Positions 35,807-46,704 are shown, counted from the stretch's first letter. The stretch: DNA of 64,000 nt from Roseibaca sp. Y0-43 (GCF_020667835.1 NZ_JAFMPR010000003.1:186001-250000); one strand, 5' to 3'. The notes: generated by a model not told the origin, from the letters alone. A program made the numbers and translations.

Positions 35807-36682
35807 TCAGATCGGTTCCACATCGACGCTGTGGCGGCTGTTCTGCGTCCCCGACGTGCGCAACACGCCCTTGACCGGGGCAATATCGGCATAGTCGCGC
35901 CCATAGGCGACGACGATATGGTCCGCCTCGACAAAGCAGTTATTGGTCGGGTCGATTTCGACCCAGCCGGTTTCGTTTCCGCACCAGGCCATGACCCAGG
36001 CGTGCATCGCGTCTGCCCCGTCCAGCCGGGGCTGGCCGGGCGGCGGGATGGTGCGCAAAAAGCCCGACACATAGCCCGCCGGAATGCCAAGCGCGCGCAA
36101 GGCTGCGATCATCACATGCGAGAAGTCCTGACAGACGCCATGCCGGTTGGCAAAGGCCTCTCCCGGCGGTGTGTCGACATCGGTCGCGCCGGGATCGAAG
36201 CGCATTTCGGAATGGATGGCCTGTCCCAGTGCCCCGACGGTCTGGCGCACGGTCTGATCCGGCTTGTGAAAGCTGGTGGCAAAGGCAGCGATCTCGGGCT
36301 CTGGGCCGATGCGGCGGGATGGGCCAAGGAAGTGATGCGGCGACAGGCTGTCAAGATTGCGATAGGCCGCGATTTCCGCGCCCAGACCCGCAAGGTTCGG
36401 CGACAGGTCCAGACTGCCTGCGGGTGCCAGCCGCTCGACCCGTGCATGCAGTTTGAAGTCGATCCGGTCGATGGGCTGGTGAAAGCTGAGAATGCTCATC
36501 GCATTGCCGAAGAAATCGGTCGTGTCGCGCCGCTCGTCCGGTTCGGGGTCCACCGACAGCAACCGCGCCGTGATGCGTTGCTGGCCGGGCAGGTTCGAGG
36601 GCAAAAGCCGCACTACGGTGCGGGCGCGGTCCGAGGGGGCACCATAATTATAACCGATCGCAAGGCGAATATCGTATTGCAT
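35807..36682 (-). CDS. transglutaminase-like cysteine protease/ligase family protein
   Basis: A 291-residue protein with the bacterial transglutaminase N-terminal beta domain (about residues 1-90) and a transglutaminase core. The catalytic triad is visible: C184 in NRHGVCQDFSH, H227 in DAMHAWV and D244 in VEIDPTNN. It has no signal peptide, so it acts in the cytoplasm. It is the last gene of a three-gene operon, 9 nt after the ATP-grasp/alpha-E gene. In this context the family has been predicted to cleave or rearrange peptide bonds made by the ATP-grasp partner. Substrate unknown. Confidence 0.9.
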   Translation of the reverse strand: MQYDIRLAIGYNYGAPSDRARTVVRLLPSNLPGQQRITARLLSVDPEPDERRDTTDFFGNAMSILSFHQPIDRIDFKLHARVERLAPAGSLDLSPNLAGLGAEIAAYRNLDSLSPHHFLGPSRRIGPEPEIAAFATSFHKPDQTVRQTVGALGQAIHSEMRFDPGATDVDTPPGEAFANRHGVCQDFSHVMIAALRALGIPAGYVSGFLRTIPPPGQPRLDGADAMHAWVMAWCGNETGWVEIDPTNNCFVEADHIVVAYGRDYADIAPVKGVLRTSGTQNSRHSVDVEPI

Positions 36683-36691
36683 GGCCCCTCG

Positions 36692-39082
36692 TCAGTTCAG
36701 ATAGGCACTGGCCAGCTTGGCCGAAATATCGGCAAGCGCCGCGCGAATGTCGGTCAGGCAGGCGATGGTAATGTCGCTGGGGTGGGCCACGACAAGCTGC
36801 GTTTCCAGCCGCAACAGCGCGCCCAGAACGTCCGACACGCGGCCCGCCACCTGCGCGCGCGGCAGGTCTTGGGCAATCCGACGCATGGCCGTGACCTGAA
36901 ACAGCACCGACCGGGGGTTATTCGCATCCAGCGCCAGCAGGTCGCCGACGGTTTCCCATGTCGGATCGACCCGGTAGCGGCGCTGGTGGGTGATGCGGCT
37001 GTCGCCATATTCCAGCGCCATGTCCAGCAGGCCCAGACCCGGCACGTCCCCGGCCATGCAGGCGGTCAGCACGGCAGCGGCGGCATCGGCGCGTTCCATC
37101 GCGCGGCCCAGCGTCAGGAAGCGCCAGCCAGAGGTGCGGTGCATGTTCTCGTGCACAAGACCGTTGAAGCCGGTGATCTTGCGCAGCAGAATGCCAAGCT
37201 GGCGGGCGCATTCGTCGCCGGGCTGGATATTGGCCGACATCGCGTCAAGGCTGGTCATCAGGTCCGTCAGCGCCGCCCAGCCATCCACCGAGAAGCGGTC
37301 GCGCACCCGGCCCGCTGACAGCCGGGCCGACCCCAGCATGGGGGTCAGGGTGGCGTGGGCCGGTGCGCCCACATCGACGAAAAGCGCGGCCAGCAAGTTG
37401 GAAATCTGCTGCACGCTGTCATCGTCGGGATCACCGGTTTCGGCCAGCCGCAAATGATAGCCGCGCAGCAGGCGGATCGCGCCTTCGGCCCGTTCGACAT
37501 AGCGGCCCAGCCAGAACAGGTTATCGGCGGCGCGGCTGGGCAGCGCGCCCGTATCCTCGCGGCGGAAGCGTTCATTATCGAACAGGGTTTCCGGCGGGGC
37601 CGGGCGGTCGCACATGATCCAGACATCGGCCACCGACCCGCCTTGCTGCATCGACAGCGCGCCCGCTTCCTCGGTGCGGCCCACGCGAGCATATCCGCCG
37701 GGCAGGAACACCCAGCCCTGCGCCGTGCGCGCGGCAAAAACCCGCACGCTCATCGGGCGCGGCAAAAGCCGGTCCTCTATCCATGCGGGCGTGGTCGAGA
37801 GGGTGACGGTTTCCTGCCCCACAAGATTGGCCGCATTGGCCTCGATCCATGTGCCAAGCGCGTCGCCCGCAAGTGTCTGCGCCGTGCCTGCCAGCCCGTC
37901 GGCATTGCCGATGTCGAAGGGCAGCGCACGGCTGAGCGCGTCGCCGATGAACATCTTGCCCGCGTTGTCCTGCACGAAACTGCGTTCCGAGTCCTGTCCG
38001 CACCACCATGTGGCGATATTGGGCATTTTCAGCTTCTCGCCCAGCAGCACTTCGGAAATCTGCGGCAAGAAGGCGAGGAAGGCGCGCGTCTCCAGAATGC
38101 CGGAACCCAGCGCGTTCACGATGTTCACGCGACCTTGGCGCACCGCGTCGACCAGCCCCGGCGTGCCGATCTGCGATGTCTCGTCCAGCTCCAGCGGGTC
38201 GGCATAGCCGGTATCCAGCCGTCGCCACAACACGCCTACATCCTGCGGGCCGGACACGGTGCGCACCTGCACGGTGCCGTTCTGGACGATCAGGTCTTCG
38301 CCTTCCAACAGCGGCAGGCCAAGATAGCGCGCCACATAGGTATGTTCGAAATAGGTGTCGTTGCCGGGGCCGGGCGACAGGATCGCCGCGCGCCCGCCAT
38401 TGCGGCCAAGGTCATCCAGCGCGCCGCGAAACGCGCGGAAGAACCCGGCCAGACGCCGCACATTCGCGCGCGGCACCGGTTCGGGGAAAACCCGCGCCGT
38501 GGCCATGCGGTTTTCCAGCGCGAACCCCGCGCCCGAAGGCGATTGCGTCCGGTCGCCCAAGACCAGCCAAGACCCGTCCGGGCTGCGCCCGATCTCGAAC
38601 GCGATCAAGTGCAGGAAATGGCCCGAGGCGGGTTTCATCCCCACCAAGGGGCGGTGCCATTCGGGGTTTTGCGCCACCAGCGCGGCGGGCAGATGGCCGT
38701 CGCGCACAAGCGTGCAGTCGCCGTAAAGGTCGGCGACCACGCGCTCCAGCAATTCGGCGCGCTGTGTCAGGCCTGCGCAAATCGCATCCCAGTCGCGTTC
38801 GTGCAGGATGACGGGAATATGGCTGAGCGGCCATTCCCGTTCTTGCAACGGGTCGGCGCTATACTGGCGAAAGAACACGCCTGCATCGCGCAGGTAGCGG
38901 TCGCCGCGGGCAAACCGTTCGGCGACCTCTTCGGGCGAGAGCTTGGCAAGCTGCGCCATGAACGCCGTCCAGGCGGGACGCATGGCCCCGCTGGCGTCGA
39001 ACAACTCATCCGCAACACCTGACCGCAGCTTGTAATCGGCCAGAAGCGGGGTTGGCGGCAGTGATTTCGCCTGACCGCTCAT
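36692..39082 (-). CDS. circularly permuted ATP-grasp protein fused to alpha-E domain
   Basis: A 796-residue fusion. The first 480 residues are a circularly permuted type 2 ATP-grasp (DUF404/DUF407), with [39 protein letters not shown] and the nucleotide-binding [18 protein letters not shown] region; such enzymes are predicted peptide ligases. The rest is an alpha-E (DUF403) helical domain starting [20 protein letters not shown]. In many bacteria these are separate genes, so the fusion removes doubt that they act together. It overlaps the upstream giant transglutaminase gene by 4 nt. No peptide product or carrier is known. The start at 39082 is fixed by that overlap. Confidence 0.92.
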   Translation of the reverse strand: MSGQAKSLPPTPLLADYKLRSGVADELFDASGAMRPAWTAFMAQLAKLSPEEVAERFARGDRYLRDAGVFFRQYSADPLQEREWPLSHIPVILHERDWDAICAGLTQRAELLERVVADLYGDCTLVRDGHLPAALVAQNPEWHRPLVGMKPASGHFLHLIAFEIGRSPDGSWLVLGDRTQSPSGAGFALENRMATARVFPEPVPRANVRRLAGFFRAFRGALDDLGRNGGRAAILSPGPGNDTYFEHTYVARYLGLPLLEGEDLIVQNGTVQVRTVSGPQDVGVLWRRLDTGYADPLELDETSQIGTPGLVDAVRQGRVNIVNALGSGILETRAFLAFLPQISEVLLGEKLKMPNIATWWCGQDSERSFVQDNAGKMFIGDALSRALPFDIGNADGLAGTAQTLAGDALGTWIEANAANLVGQETVTLSTTPAWIEDRLLPRPMSVRVFAARTAQGWVFLPGGYARVGRTEEAGALSMQQGGSVADVWIMCDRPAPPETLFDNERFRREDTGALPSRAADNLFWLGRYVERAEGAIRLLRGYHLRLAETGDPDDDSVQQISNLLAALFVDVGAPAHATLTPMLGSARLSAGRVRDRFSVDGWAALTDLMTSLDAMSANIQPGDECARQLGILLRKITGFNGLVHENMHRTSGWRFLTLGRAMERADAAAAVLTACMAGDVPGLGLLDMALEYGDSRITHQRRYRVDPTWETVGDLLALDANNPRSVLFQVTAMRRIAQDLPRAQVAGRVSDVLGALLRLETQLVVAHPSDITIACLTDIRAALADISAKLASAYLN

Positions 39083-42000
39083 GCAAGCCCCGGCGGTCGC
39101 CGCAGATCCAGCGTCAGCGGAAATTCGGGATGTGGCGTCTCGTTGGCCGGGATGTAGCCGCCTGACGAATGCCCGAAGGGTTCGAACCGCGCCAGACGGC
39201 GGGCCTCTGCTTCGTTTCCGTTGACGGGGAAGGTGTCGTAATTGCGCCCGCCGGGATGGGCAACATGATAGACGCAGCCACCGATGGGCCGGCCCGTCCA
39301 TGTGTCGTAGATGTCGAATGTCAGCGGCGCGTTCACGGGCAGGACCGGGTGCAGCGCCTCTGCCGGTTGCCATGCCTTGAACCGCACAGCCCCCACGCTT
39401 TCGCCCGACGTGCCCGAGGCCGCCATCGGCACGGGCCGGCGGTTGCACATGACGCGGTAGCGGTCGGTGGCGGCGCCGGTCAGCTTGACTTGCAAGCGTT
39501 CGACCGAACTGTCGGTATAGCGCACCGTGCCGCCAATCGCGCCGGTTTCGCCCAGCACATGCCACGGCTCCAGCGCCTGACGCAGTTCCAGTTTCACGCC
39601 TTCGACCGCGACCTCGCCGCAGAAGGGGAAGCGGAACTCGGCCTGTGCTTCATACCAGACAGGGTCCAGATCGAAGCCATGATCGCGCAGGTCGCGCAGC
39701 AAGGTCAGGAAATCTTCCCACAGGAAATGCGGCAGCATGAAACGGTCATGCAGCACCGTGCCCCAGCGCACGGGCCGCCCTTCGACCGGGTTGTTCCACG
39801 CGCGTGCGATGATGGCGCGGATCAGAAGCTGTTGGGCGAGGTTCATGCGCGGATGCGGCGGCATCTCGAACCCGCGAAACTCGACCAGCCCCAGACGCCC
39901 GGTCGGCCCATCGGGCGAATACAGCTTGTCGATGCAGATCTCGGCGCGGTGGGTATTGCCGGTGACATCGGTCAGCATGTTGCGCAGCAAGCGGTCCACC
40001 AGCCATGGCGGCGGGGCCATGCCATTGCCCGGTTTCGGGATCTGCGACAGCGCGATTTCCAGCTCATACAGCGTGTCATGCCGCGCCTCGTCAATGCGCG
40101 GGGCTTGGCTGGTCGGGCCGATGAACAGGCCAGAGAACAGGTAGCTGAGCGACGGGTGCCGCTGCCACAACAGGATCAGCGATTTCAGCACATCGGGACG
40201 GCGCAGGAAGGGGCTGTCATTCGTGTTCGCCCCGCCGACAACCACATGGTTGCCGCCTCCGGTCCCGGTGTGGCGCCCGTCGATCATGAACTTGTCGGCG
40301 CCAAGGCGGCATTGGCGCGCCTCTTCATAGATCGCCTCTGTGGTGGCGACGCAATCGTCCCAGCTATGCGCGGGGTGGATGTTCACCTCTATCACGCCGG
40401 GGTCGGGGGCCACGCGGATCACGTTCAGGCGGCTGTCATGGGGCGGGGCGTAACCCTCTATGTGAATGGGCAGGCCCATGTCCTTGGCGGTGGCTTCTGC
40501 GGCGGCCAACAGGTCGAGGTAATCCTCCACCCTCTCGACCGGGGGCATGAAGACGCAAAGCCGCCCGTCGCGCGGCTCTACCGACAAGGCGGTGCGCACC
40601 ACGCCTTCTATCGGGATCATCTGCTGGCCGACCCTGTCCTGCGCAGGCCCGCCGGGTTTGAGTTCAGAGACGGGCTGGCGGTGTTCCGGCGTGGTCGCGG
40701 GCATCCCGTCTTCGTCGTGGTAATCCGGCAAAGGCTCTTGCAGGGTGGTCGGGTCGGACGGGTAGATATAGGGAAACTGCACGGGCGACACATAGGGCAA
40801 CGTGCCCAAGGGCAGACGGTAGCCGACCGCGCTGTCACCGGGCACCAGATAGACCTTGCCACGCCGCAATTTCCACTTCTCGGATTGCCAGATGCGGCCA
40901 GCCGCGCGCGACTGCCAGCGCTGGATCGGCAGCACATGGCCTGCCGGCTTGGTCAGCCCCCGCTCGAACACGCGGGCGATGCGGGCGCGTTCCTCGGGGT
41001 CTTTCAGCTTCGAATTCTCTGGCGTGACATTGGCGGGCAGGTTGCCTTCGCGGACAATCCACTCTGCCGGGTCTTCATAGGCAGGCAGGACGAATTCCGC
41101 GCCAACGCCCAGCCGTTCGGCCATGCCGCCCAGAAACTGCGCGGCTTCCTTTTCGGTGGCCCCTGTCTGCGCCCCCTCTTCCGCCACAAGCGCGGCGTCC
41201 GCCCAGACGGGTTTGCCGTCTTGCCGCCAATAGAGCGAGAAGGTCCAGCGCGGCAGGGTTTCGCCCGGATACCACTTGCCTTGGCCATAGTGCAGAAACC
41301 CACCGGGCGCGAAACGGTCGCGCAAGCGGCGGATCAGCTTGTCGGCCAGCGCGCGTTTCATGGGGCCGACGGCGGCAGTGTTCCATTCGGCGCTCTCGAA
41401 ATCGTCGATGGACACGAATGTCGGCTCGCCCCCCATGGTCAGGCGCACATCGCCCGCCTGAAGGGCTGCGTCCACCTTGCGGCCGGTGTCGTTCAGCTTG
41501 TCCCAAGCGGCATCGGAAAACGGCTTCGTGATGCGCGGATGCTCTGCCACGCGGGTCACGCGCATGTCGAAATCGAACTCTGTCTCGGCAAAGCTGGACA
41601 TGCCGGAAATGGGGGCTGCATTGCGGTAATGGGGCGTTGCCGCCAGCGGGATATGGCTTTCACCCGTCAGCAGCCCCGATGTCGGGTCCAGCCCGATCCA
41701 GCCCGCACCGGGCAGATACACCTCGACCCATGCGTGCAGGTCGGTAAAGTCATGGTCGGTGCCCGATGGCCCATCCAGCGATTTCACATCGGGCGTCAGC
41801 TGGACCAGGTAGCCCGACACGAAACGCGCGGCAAAACCCAGATGGCGCAACACCTGCACCAAAAGCCAACTGGAGTCGCGGCATGACCCGGTTTTCTTGG
41901 TCAGCGTTTCCTCTGGCGTCTGCACGCCCGGTTCCATGCGGATGGTGTAGCCGATTTCCTGCGACACGCGCGCATTCAGCCCGACCAGGAAATCCACCGT

Positions 42001-42420
42001 GCGGGTTTCGTCGAACTCGATGGAGCCAATGAATTTCGCAAGCCGCGGCCCCTCGGCTTCGGGCGTGCGGTAGATGACAAGGTCTTGGCGCAGATCTTCG
42101 GGGTAGTCGAAGGGCCAATGCTCGGCGCTATCTTCGACGAAGAAATCGAACGGGTTGTAGACGGTCATATCCGCGACCAGATCGACCTCTATCTTGAACT
42201 CCCGGACCGGTTCGGGAAAGACGAAGCGCGCCAGCCAGTTGCCGTAAGGGTCTTGTTGGTGGTTCACGAAATGCCCGCCGGGCGACACTTTCAGACTGTG
42301 CGAAATCACCCGCGTGCGGCTGTGCGGTGCAGGGCGCAGACGCACGATCTGGGGCGAAAGCGTGACCGGCCTGTCATAGCGATAATGCGTCAGATGATAC
42401 AGGCTGGCATAGATGGACAT
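39079..42420 (-). CDS. transglutaminase/DUF2126 giant protein
   Basis: A 1113-residue protein, first of the operon. Residues 1-90 are the transglutaminase N-terminal domain, about 155-260 the core with C180 ([12 protein letters not shown]), H229 ([12 protein letters not shown]) and D245 (IGLDPTSG). The remainder from about 300 is DUF2126, which includes a segment rich in conserved acidic and His residues ([45 protein letters not shown]) recalling COOH-NH2 ligase active sites; this is a resemblance, not proof. Full family length. The start at 42420 is where the family sequence begins; no strong Shine-Dalgarno was seen. Confidence 0.92.
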   Translation of the reverse strand: MSIYASLYHLTHYRYDRPVTLSPQIVRLRPAPHSRTRVISHSLKVSPGGHFVNHQQDPYGNWLARFVFPEPVREFKIEVDLVADMTVYNPFDFFVEDSAEHWPFDYPEDLRQDLVIYRTPEAEGPRLAKFIGSIEFDETRTVDFLVGLNARVSQEIGYTIRMEPGVQTPEETLTKKTGSCRDSSWLLVQVLRHLGFAARFVSGYLVQLTPDVKSLDGPSGTDHDFTDLHAWVEVYLPGAGWIGLDPTSGLLTGESHIPLAATPHYRNAAPISGMSSFAETEFDFDMRVTRVAEHPRITKPFSDAAWDKLNDTGRKVDAALQAGDVRLTMGGEPTFVSIDDFESAEWNTAAVGPMKRALADKLIRRLRDRFAPGGFLHYGQGKWYPGETLPRWTFSLYWRQDGKPVWADAALVAEEGAQTGATEKEAAQFLGGMAERLGVGAEFVLPAYEDPAEWIVREGNLPANVTPENSKLKDPEERARIARVFERGLTKPAGHVLPIQRWQSRAAGRIWQSEKWKLRRGKVYLVPGDSAVGYRLPLGTLPYVSPVQFPYIYPSDPTTLQEPLPDYHDEDGMPATTPEHRQPVSELKPGGPAQDRVGQQMIPIEGVVRTALSVEPRDGRLCVFMPPVERVEDYLDLLAAAEATAKDMGLPIHIEGYAPPHDSRLNVIRVAPDPGVIEVNIHPAHSWDDCVATTEAIYEEARQCRLGADKFMIDGRHTGTGGGNHVVVGGANTNDSPFLRRPDVLKSLILLWQRHPSLSYLFSGLFIGPTSQAPRIDEARHDTLYELEIALSQIPKPGNGMAPPPWLVDRLLRNMLTDVTGNTHRAEICIDKLYSPDGPTGRLGLVEFRGFEMPPHPRMNLAQQLLIRAIIARAWNNPVEGRPVRWGTVLHDRFMLPHFLWEDFLTLLRDLRDHGFDLDPVWYEAQAEFRFPFCGEVAVEGVKLELRQALEPWHVLGETGAIGGTVRYTDSSVERLQVKLTGAATDRYRVMCNRRPVPMAASGTSGESVGAVRFKAWQPAEALHPVLPVNAPLTFDIYDTWTGRPIGGCVYHVAHPGGRNYDTFPVNGNEAEARRLARFEPFGHSSGGYIPANETPHPEFPLTLDLRRPPGLA

Positions 42421-42574
42421 AGTCGGCGCTCGCTTGTCTGGGTCGTTGGTCTGCCGAAACTGTGTCACGCTAGGGGGTGTCGAGGCAAGCTTGCGCAGGG
42501 GACAATCCCACCCAAGACCGCGCCCCACGCTGTTCTTTGCATCACTTCCCGGCACAATAGGGGGCGAAAACTCC

Positions 42575-42588
42575 GGTTGACGTCAACC
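42575..42588. promoter_or_regulatory. 14-bp perfect palindrome before the transglutaminase operon
   Basis: GGTTGACGTCAACC is a perfect palindrome directly after the HAD gene stop and 155 nt upstream of the DUF2126 start. It may be an operator. It lacks the N4 spacer of FNR sites. Confidence 0.4.
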
Positions 42589-43236
42589 CTAGGGCAAAAA
42601 GGCCAAGCTTTGCGCGAGATGCGCGCTTTGGGCGGGCCATTCGGGCCTGCGCACGTCATAGCCACGCATTCCGGCCCTCTCGGCGGCAATAAGCCCTTCG
42701 TTGCTGTCTTCGAGCACCACGCAATCAGCGGGGCGAACCCCAAGCCGCGCGGCGGCGGTCAGATACAGCTCTGGTGCGGGCTTGGGATATTGCGCGTCTT
42801 CGCGGGTAATGACCTGATCGAACATGTCGCGCAGGCCCGTTGCGGCCAGAAAGGCGTGGGCGATGCGCGCTTCGCTATTGGTCACAACGGCCATGGGCAC
42901 GCGCCCGTGCGCGGCCCGGACCAAGGCCAGAACACTGGGGTTCTCGCGCGCTTGGGCCGCGTGCTGGACCGTGCGGTCTATGCTGTCCACGCTTGCCTTG
43001 GCCATGTCCAGGGCAACGCCGTGGTCTGCCTGAAACCGCGCAAACAGATCGTCACGCCCCAGCCCTGTCCGCGCCATATACCAGTCCCGAGGCATCCGCC
43101 CGCCTTGCAGCAGAACCGCCTCGGAAATGGCGGTGAAATGCAGATCGCCCGTCAGCAGAAGCGTTCCGTCGCAGTCGATCAGCAGGGCGGCGGGCCTTGT
43201 CGGGCTATTTAAGTCAAGGCTGTGCGGGTGCGTCAT
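42589..43236 (-). CDS. HAD-superfamily phosphatase (beta-phosphoglucomutase-like)
   Basis: A 215-residue HAD hydrolase of subfamily IA. Motif I is LLIDCDGTLL (nucleophile Asp), motif II is VVTNSE, and motifs III/IV are the Lys in YPKPAPELY and VLEDSNEGLIAA. The helical cap after motif I is typical of beta-phosphoglucomutase/sugar-phosphatase relatives. It begins inside the end of the histidine-kinase gene (23-nt overlap), so it is in the same transcript. If the neighbouring importer brings in sugar phosphates, a phosphatase here makes sense; that link is inference. Confidence 0.85.
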   Translation of the reverse strand: MTHPHSLDLNSPTRPAALLIDCDGTLLLTGDLHFTAISEAVLLQGGRMPRDWYMARTGLGRDDLFARFQADHGVALDMAKASVDSIDRTVQHAAQARENPSVLALVRAAHGRVPMAVVTNSEARIAHAFLAATGLRDMFDQVITREDAQYPKPAPELYLTAAARLGVRPADCVVLEDSNEGLIAAERAGMRGYDVRRPEWPAQSAHLAQSLAFLP

Positions 43237-45706
43237 GTCTTTGGGCTTTCGGGGAAAGATTGGCCAATGCGCCACGCATGGCGTCGGCGGTCAGGGGTTT
43301 CGGCAGTGTCGCGATGCGGCCGGGGAACTGCGCCACAAGCGGGTTCGACTGCGGCAGGTGGCCGGACACGACCAGCGCCCTTGCCTCTGGCCAGCGCGCC
43401 AGCGCTGCCTTGGCCAGCCGCCAGCCTTCGATCTGCCCATGCAGCGACAGGTCGGTGACAAGCAGGTCCACCGGCTGGTCAAGCAGGGCCAGCGCGGCGC
43501 TTGCGTCCGGGCCCACGCGCAGTGCCTTGGCCATCGGGGTCAATAGCTGCTGCGCGGCGGCGCGGTCGCGTGGGTCGTCTTCGACCAACACCACGCGGCC
43601 CAGCGCTGGCAGGGGGTCGGCGGATGTGCATAGCGGCAAGCTCAGCCGCACGCTGGTGCCTTGGCCCAGCTTGGACGAGATCTGCACATCGCCGCCGGAT
43701 TGGCGGATGAAGCCGTAAACCATGGCCAGCCCCAGCCCGGTGCCCGTGCCATCGGCCCGCGCCGAGAAGAACGGCTCCATCGCGTGGGCCAGAACCTCTG
43801 GCGCCATGCCCGCACCGGTATCGCTGACCTCGATCACCGCCTGCGTGCCGCATTGGCGCACGCTGACGCTGATGCGGCCCGGCCCGGCAATCGCCTGCCC
43901 GGCATTCAGGCACAGGTTCAGGATGGCGCTTTCCATCTGGCCGGGGTCCACGCGCACCGGCAGCGGCTGCGCGCCGGTGGATATGTCCAGCTCGATTTCC
44001 TCGCGCAGGGCAAAGCCGACCAGATCGGCCATGCCTTCGACCAGTTGCGGCAGATCGACGGTCTCTGGTTCCAGATGCTGGCGGCGCGCGAAGGCCAGCA
44101 GGCGGCCTGTCAGCGACGCGCCAAGGTCTACCGCCACCCCGATGCTTTGCAGCAACGCCTCGCGCCGCGCGGGCGAGGCGGTGTCCATCATGTGCAGATT
44201 GCCCGCGATGGTGGACAAGATATTGCCGAAATCATGCGCGACCTCGCCCGAGACCTTGCCCAGCGCCTCGATCCGCTGGATCTGGCGCAGCCGGTCCTCC
44301 ATCTGGCGGCGCTCTGTCGCGTCGGCGATCAGCACGACCGTGCCGCCCCCCGGCAGCGCGCTTTCGCGCAGCTCGATCACCGCGCCAGAGGGCAGCGACA
44401 GGCTGGACAGGCCCGCAGGCCCGTCATTGCTGTGCCAGCCTGCATCCGTGACCAGGTCTTGCAGCCGTGGGCGTTCGGTCAGCACGGCCGGATCGACCCG
44501 CAACAGCGGCGCAAGCCGGTCGTTATGGGCCACGATCTGGCCCTGGTCCGACAGGATGGCCACACCGTCGCTGATGCCGCTCATCATGTTCTCAAAAAGC
44601 GCGGTGCGCTGGGCCATCTGGCGGTGCGAGCGGTCCAGCCGCAACGCATTGGCCCGAAAGGCGCGAAAGGCGTAAAACAGCTTGCCGATCTCGTCGCCCT
44701 GCCCCTCGCCGCGCGGCAGGCGGGTCTGACGATCCCCCCCGGCCAAGCGCATCATCGCGTCGGAAATCGCGCGCAGGTTGGCGGTCACATAGCCCGACAC
44801 ATAAAGCGCCGCCGTCAGCGCCAGAACGGCGCTTGCGAAGACGACGGCCAAGAGGGTCGATTTGGCCAGGGCAATCGCGGTGGCGGTGCTGGCCTGTTCG
44901 GCGGCGATCAGTGCCTGCGCGTCTTGCGTAACCGCGCCGGCATGGGCCGTGACCGCCGCCGCACCTTGGCGGATGCGCACCAGCGCGGCCTCTGCCCCGA
45001 TCTGGCGGGCAAGCTCTAGGCGCCGTAACTCGAACAGCCCGTCGCGCCCTTCTGCCACCTGCCGCAGCCGGGCCAGCCCCGGATCATCGCGCAGGGTGGT
45101 CATGGAGCGTGTCAGCCGGACATATTCGCGCTGGAATTCGCCCACGCCGATCAGGTTCTCTGCCCGGCCCGCGCCAAGCAGCGCCGCCGCCACGCTTTGC
45201 AGCGACAGCCCGCGCTGACGTTCGGCGAGTGTTGCATCGGGCTGGGCTGATAACGCAGCGAAATCGCGTTCCAGAGCGGCCAATTCGGCGGTCAGCCGCA
45301 AGGTTCGGTCGCGCAGCTCTGCGCGGGCAGAGCTGTCGCGCACCAGCGCCGCGATGGCGTCTTCGGTCCGGGCCAAGGCTTGTTGCAGGGCATGGTCGGT
45401 TGGCAAGCCATCGCTGAGAGCGCGGACAAGGGCGCTTGCCTGCTCGCCCTCTTGGGCGATGCGAAACGGGCTGTCGAGCGTCAGCAGGTAGGGCGCGAGC
45501 GTTGCGAGGTCTGCGGCCTTGCGCGACAAGGTCAGTGCACGCTCCACGCCCGAGACGGTTTCGCCTAGCAACCTGTCCAGCCTGTCATTTCCGCGCGTCA
45601 AGGCACCCCAGGCGATCAGCCCCACGCACAGCACCGCGATGGCCAGCGCCGTCAATGCTGCCAGCAGCCGCGCGCGAACCGACAACCGCCAGCGCGCCCG
45701 CGTCAT
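43214..45706 (-). CDS. hybrid sensor histidine kinase with C-terminal receiver
   Basis: An 830-residue membrane kinase. Transmembrane helix 1 is at about residues 13-35, a long helical periplasmic sensor follows to about 280, and helix 2 lies at 284-306. HAMP follows (about 307-360), then PAS (365-465), HisKA with the phosphorylatable H491 (GEVAHDFGN), HATPase (N602 region, DTGAGM, GTGLGLAM) and a receiver with D752 (LLVTDLSLHG). The periplasmic part looks like a TorS-type four-helix sensor. It overlaps the response regulator gene by 4 nt. The pair is divergent from an AfuABC-like importer and probably controls it, perhaps through the importer's binding protein. Confidence 0.92.
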   Translation of the reverse strand: MTRARWRLSVRARLLAALTALAIAVLCVGLIAWGALTRGNDRLDRLLGETVSGVERALTLSRKAADLATLAPYLLTLDSPFRIAQEGEQASALVRALSDGLPTDHALQQALARTEDAIAALVRDSSARAELRDRTLRLTAELAALERDFAALSAQPDATLAERQRGLSLQSVAAALLGAGRAENLIGVGEFQREYVRLTRSMTTLRDDPGLARLRQVAEGRDGLFELRRLELARQIGAEAALVRIRQGAAAVTAHAGAVTQDAQALIAAEQASTATAIALAKSTLLAVVFASAVLALTAALYVSGYVTANLRAISDAMMRLAGGDRQTRLPRGEGQGDEIGKLFYAFRAFRANALRLDRSHRQMAQRTALFENMMSGISDGVAILSDQGQIVAHNDRLAPLLRVDPAVLTERPRLQDLVTDAGWHSNDGPAGLSSLSLPSGAVIELRESALPGGGTVVLIADATERRQMEDRLRQIQRIEALGKVSGEVAHDFGNILSTIAGNLHMMDTASPARREALLQSIGVAVDLGASLTGRLLAFARRQHLEPETVDLPQLVEGMADLVGFALREEIELDISTGAQPLPVRVDPGQMESAILNLCLNAGQAIAGPGRISVSVRQCGTQAVIEVSDTGAGMAPEVLAHAMEPFFSARADGTGTGLGLAMVYGFIRQSGGDVQISSKLGQGTSVRLSLPLCTSADPLPALGRVVLVEDDPRDRAAAQQLLTPMAKALRVGPDASAALALLDQPVDLLVTDLSLHGQIEGWRLAKAALARWPEARALVVSGHLPQSNPLVAQFPGRIATLPKPLTADAMRGALANLSPKAQRHDAPAQP

Positions 45707-46482
45707 GGGTGCGACCCGGTCACGAAGATGTAGCCAAGGCCGCGCCGGGTTTGCAGATGCACCGGCTTCGATGGCACCGCTTCGATCTTGCGGCGCAGGC
45801 GCAGGATCAGCACGTCAATCGTGCGGTCCATGTATTGCGACAGGTCATTGCCCAACTCGGTCAGCAACTCTGTCCGCGGGATGACCCTGTCGGGATGGCG
45901 CAGGAAATAATCCAGCAGGCGGTATTCGGCATTGGTCAGAGCGATCTCTGTGCCGTCCGGGCCAAGCAGTTCGCGGCGGGTCTGGTCCAGCCGGAACTGG
46001 CCGAAGGGCAGTATGGTGCTGGCGCTGCGATCGGGCGGCTGAAGCGCGGGATGGCCGGTGCGGCGCAGCACGGCGCGCAACCGGGCCAGCAATTCGCGCG
46101 GGTTGAAGGGCTTCATCATGTAATCGTCGGCGCCGGTTTCCAGCCCGATGATCTTGTCCATCTCGTCGCCGCGTCCGGTCAGCATCATGATCGGCAGGCC
46201 CAGCGTTTCGCGGATGCGGATGGCCAGGGTCAGCCCGTTCTCTCCGCGCAGGCGCAGGTCGATCAGGGCCATGTCCACGCGCGGGCGCGGCCCGAGCGCC
46301 ATGAACGACGCGCCGTCCGGCAGCGGCAGCGGGGTAAAGCCGTTTTCGGCCAGCAATTCCGCCACGCTGTGCCGCAGGTCCGGGTCGTCGTCTATGATGG
46401 CCACGACCGGCCCGCCCTGTTCGGGCGCGGCACCGGTCATTGCCTGTGGCCGTGTCTCACCACCGGTAGACGGGTCTTCCAT
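45703..46482 (-). CDS. OmpR-family response regulator
   Basis: A 259-residue regulator with receiver domain (about residues 26-140: acidic pair DDD at 31-33, phospho-Asp D75, Lys in MMKPFNPREL) and an OmpR/PhoB-type winged helix (about 160-255, ending TRRGLGYIF). The start at 46482 has GGAGGAG 9 nt upstream. It is first of the unit regulator-kinase-HAD phosphatase and is divergent from the importer operon, with the shared 222-nt region containing an inverted repeat. It most likely activates the importer genes when the kinase senses substrate. Confidence 0.94.
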   Translation of the reverse strand: MEDPSTGGETRPQAMTGAAPEQGGPVVAIIDDDPDLRHSVAELLAENGFTPLPLPDGASFMALGPRPRVDMALIDLRLRGENGLTLAIRIRETLGLPIMMLTGRGDEMDKIIGLETGADDYMMKPFNPRELLARLRAVLRRTGHPALQPPDRSASTILPFGQFRLDQTRRELLGPDGTEIALTNAEYRLLDYFLRHPDRVIPRTELLTELGNDLSQYMDRTIDVLILRLRRKIEAVPSKPVHLQTRRGLGYIFVTGSHP

Positions 46483-46582
46483 CTGTCCGCTCCTCCCTGC
46501 GCGTATCATGGCGCAACTGGCGGCGGCTGCAATGCCGGGCATATGTCCTGAATGACAGGGCAGGGCGCATTTTGTAACATTG

Positions 46583-46621
46583 TTCATAATTCTCCGGCGC
46601 AGATGACAGGTTGTTAACCTG
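46583..46621. promoter_or_regulatory. candidate response-regulator site in the divergent region
   Basis: CAGGTT-GTT-AACCTG (46607-46621) is a perfect 6-bp inverted repeat, and just to its left TGTAACAT and TGTTCATA form a loose AT-rich direct repeat (about 46573-46588). Both lie about 85-130 nt before the binding-protein start. OmpR-type regulators prefer direct repeats; neither has been matched to a known motif. Confidence 0.4.
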
Positions 46622-46704
46622 CCAATCCTCGTTCGGCTGGGCGGCCCGTGCGAGGGTTGGGGACGTACCGTCATGGAGAGGCGGTCAATCCGGGAGGAGA
46701 AAAC

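Noticed and set aside
39169-41886. A 905-codon plus-strand open frame opposite the DUF2126 gene
   Set aside because: Antisense artefact: the minus-strand protein carries the catalytic motifs and operon overlaps.
42575-42588. FNR site reading of the palindrome GGTTGACGTCAACC
   Set aside because: The half-sites touch each other without the 4-nt spacer, so it does not fit the FNR/CRP family.
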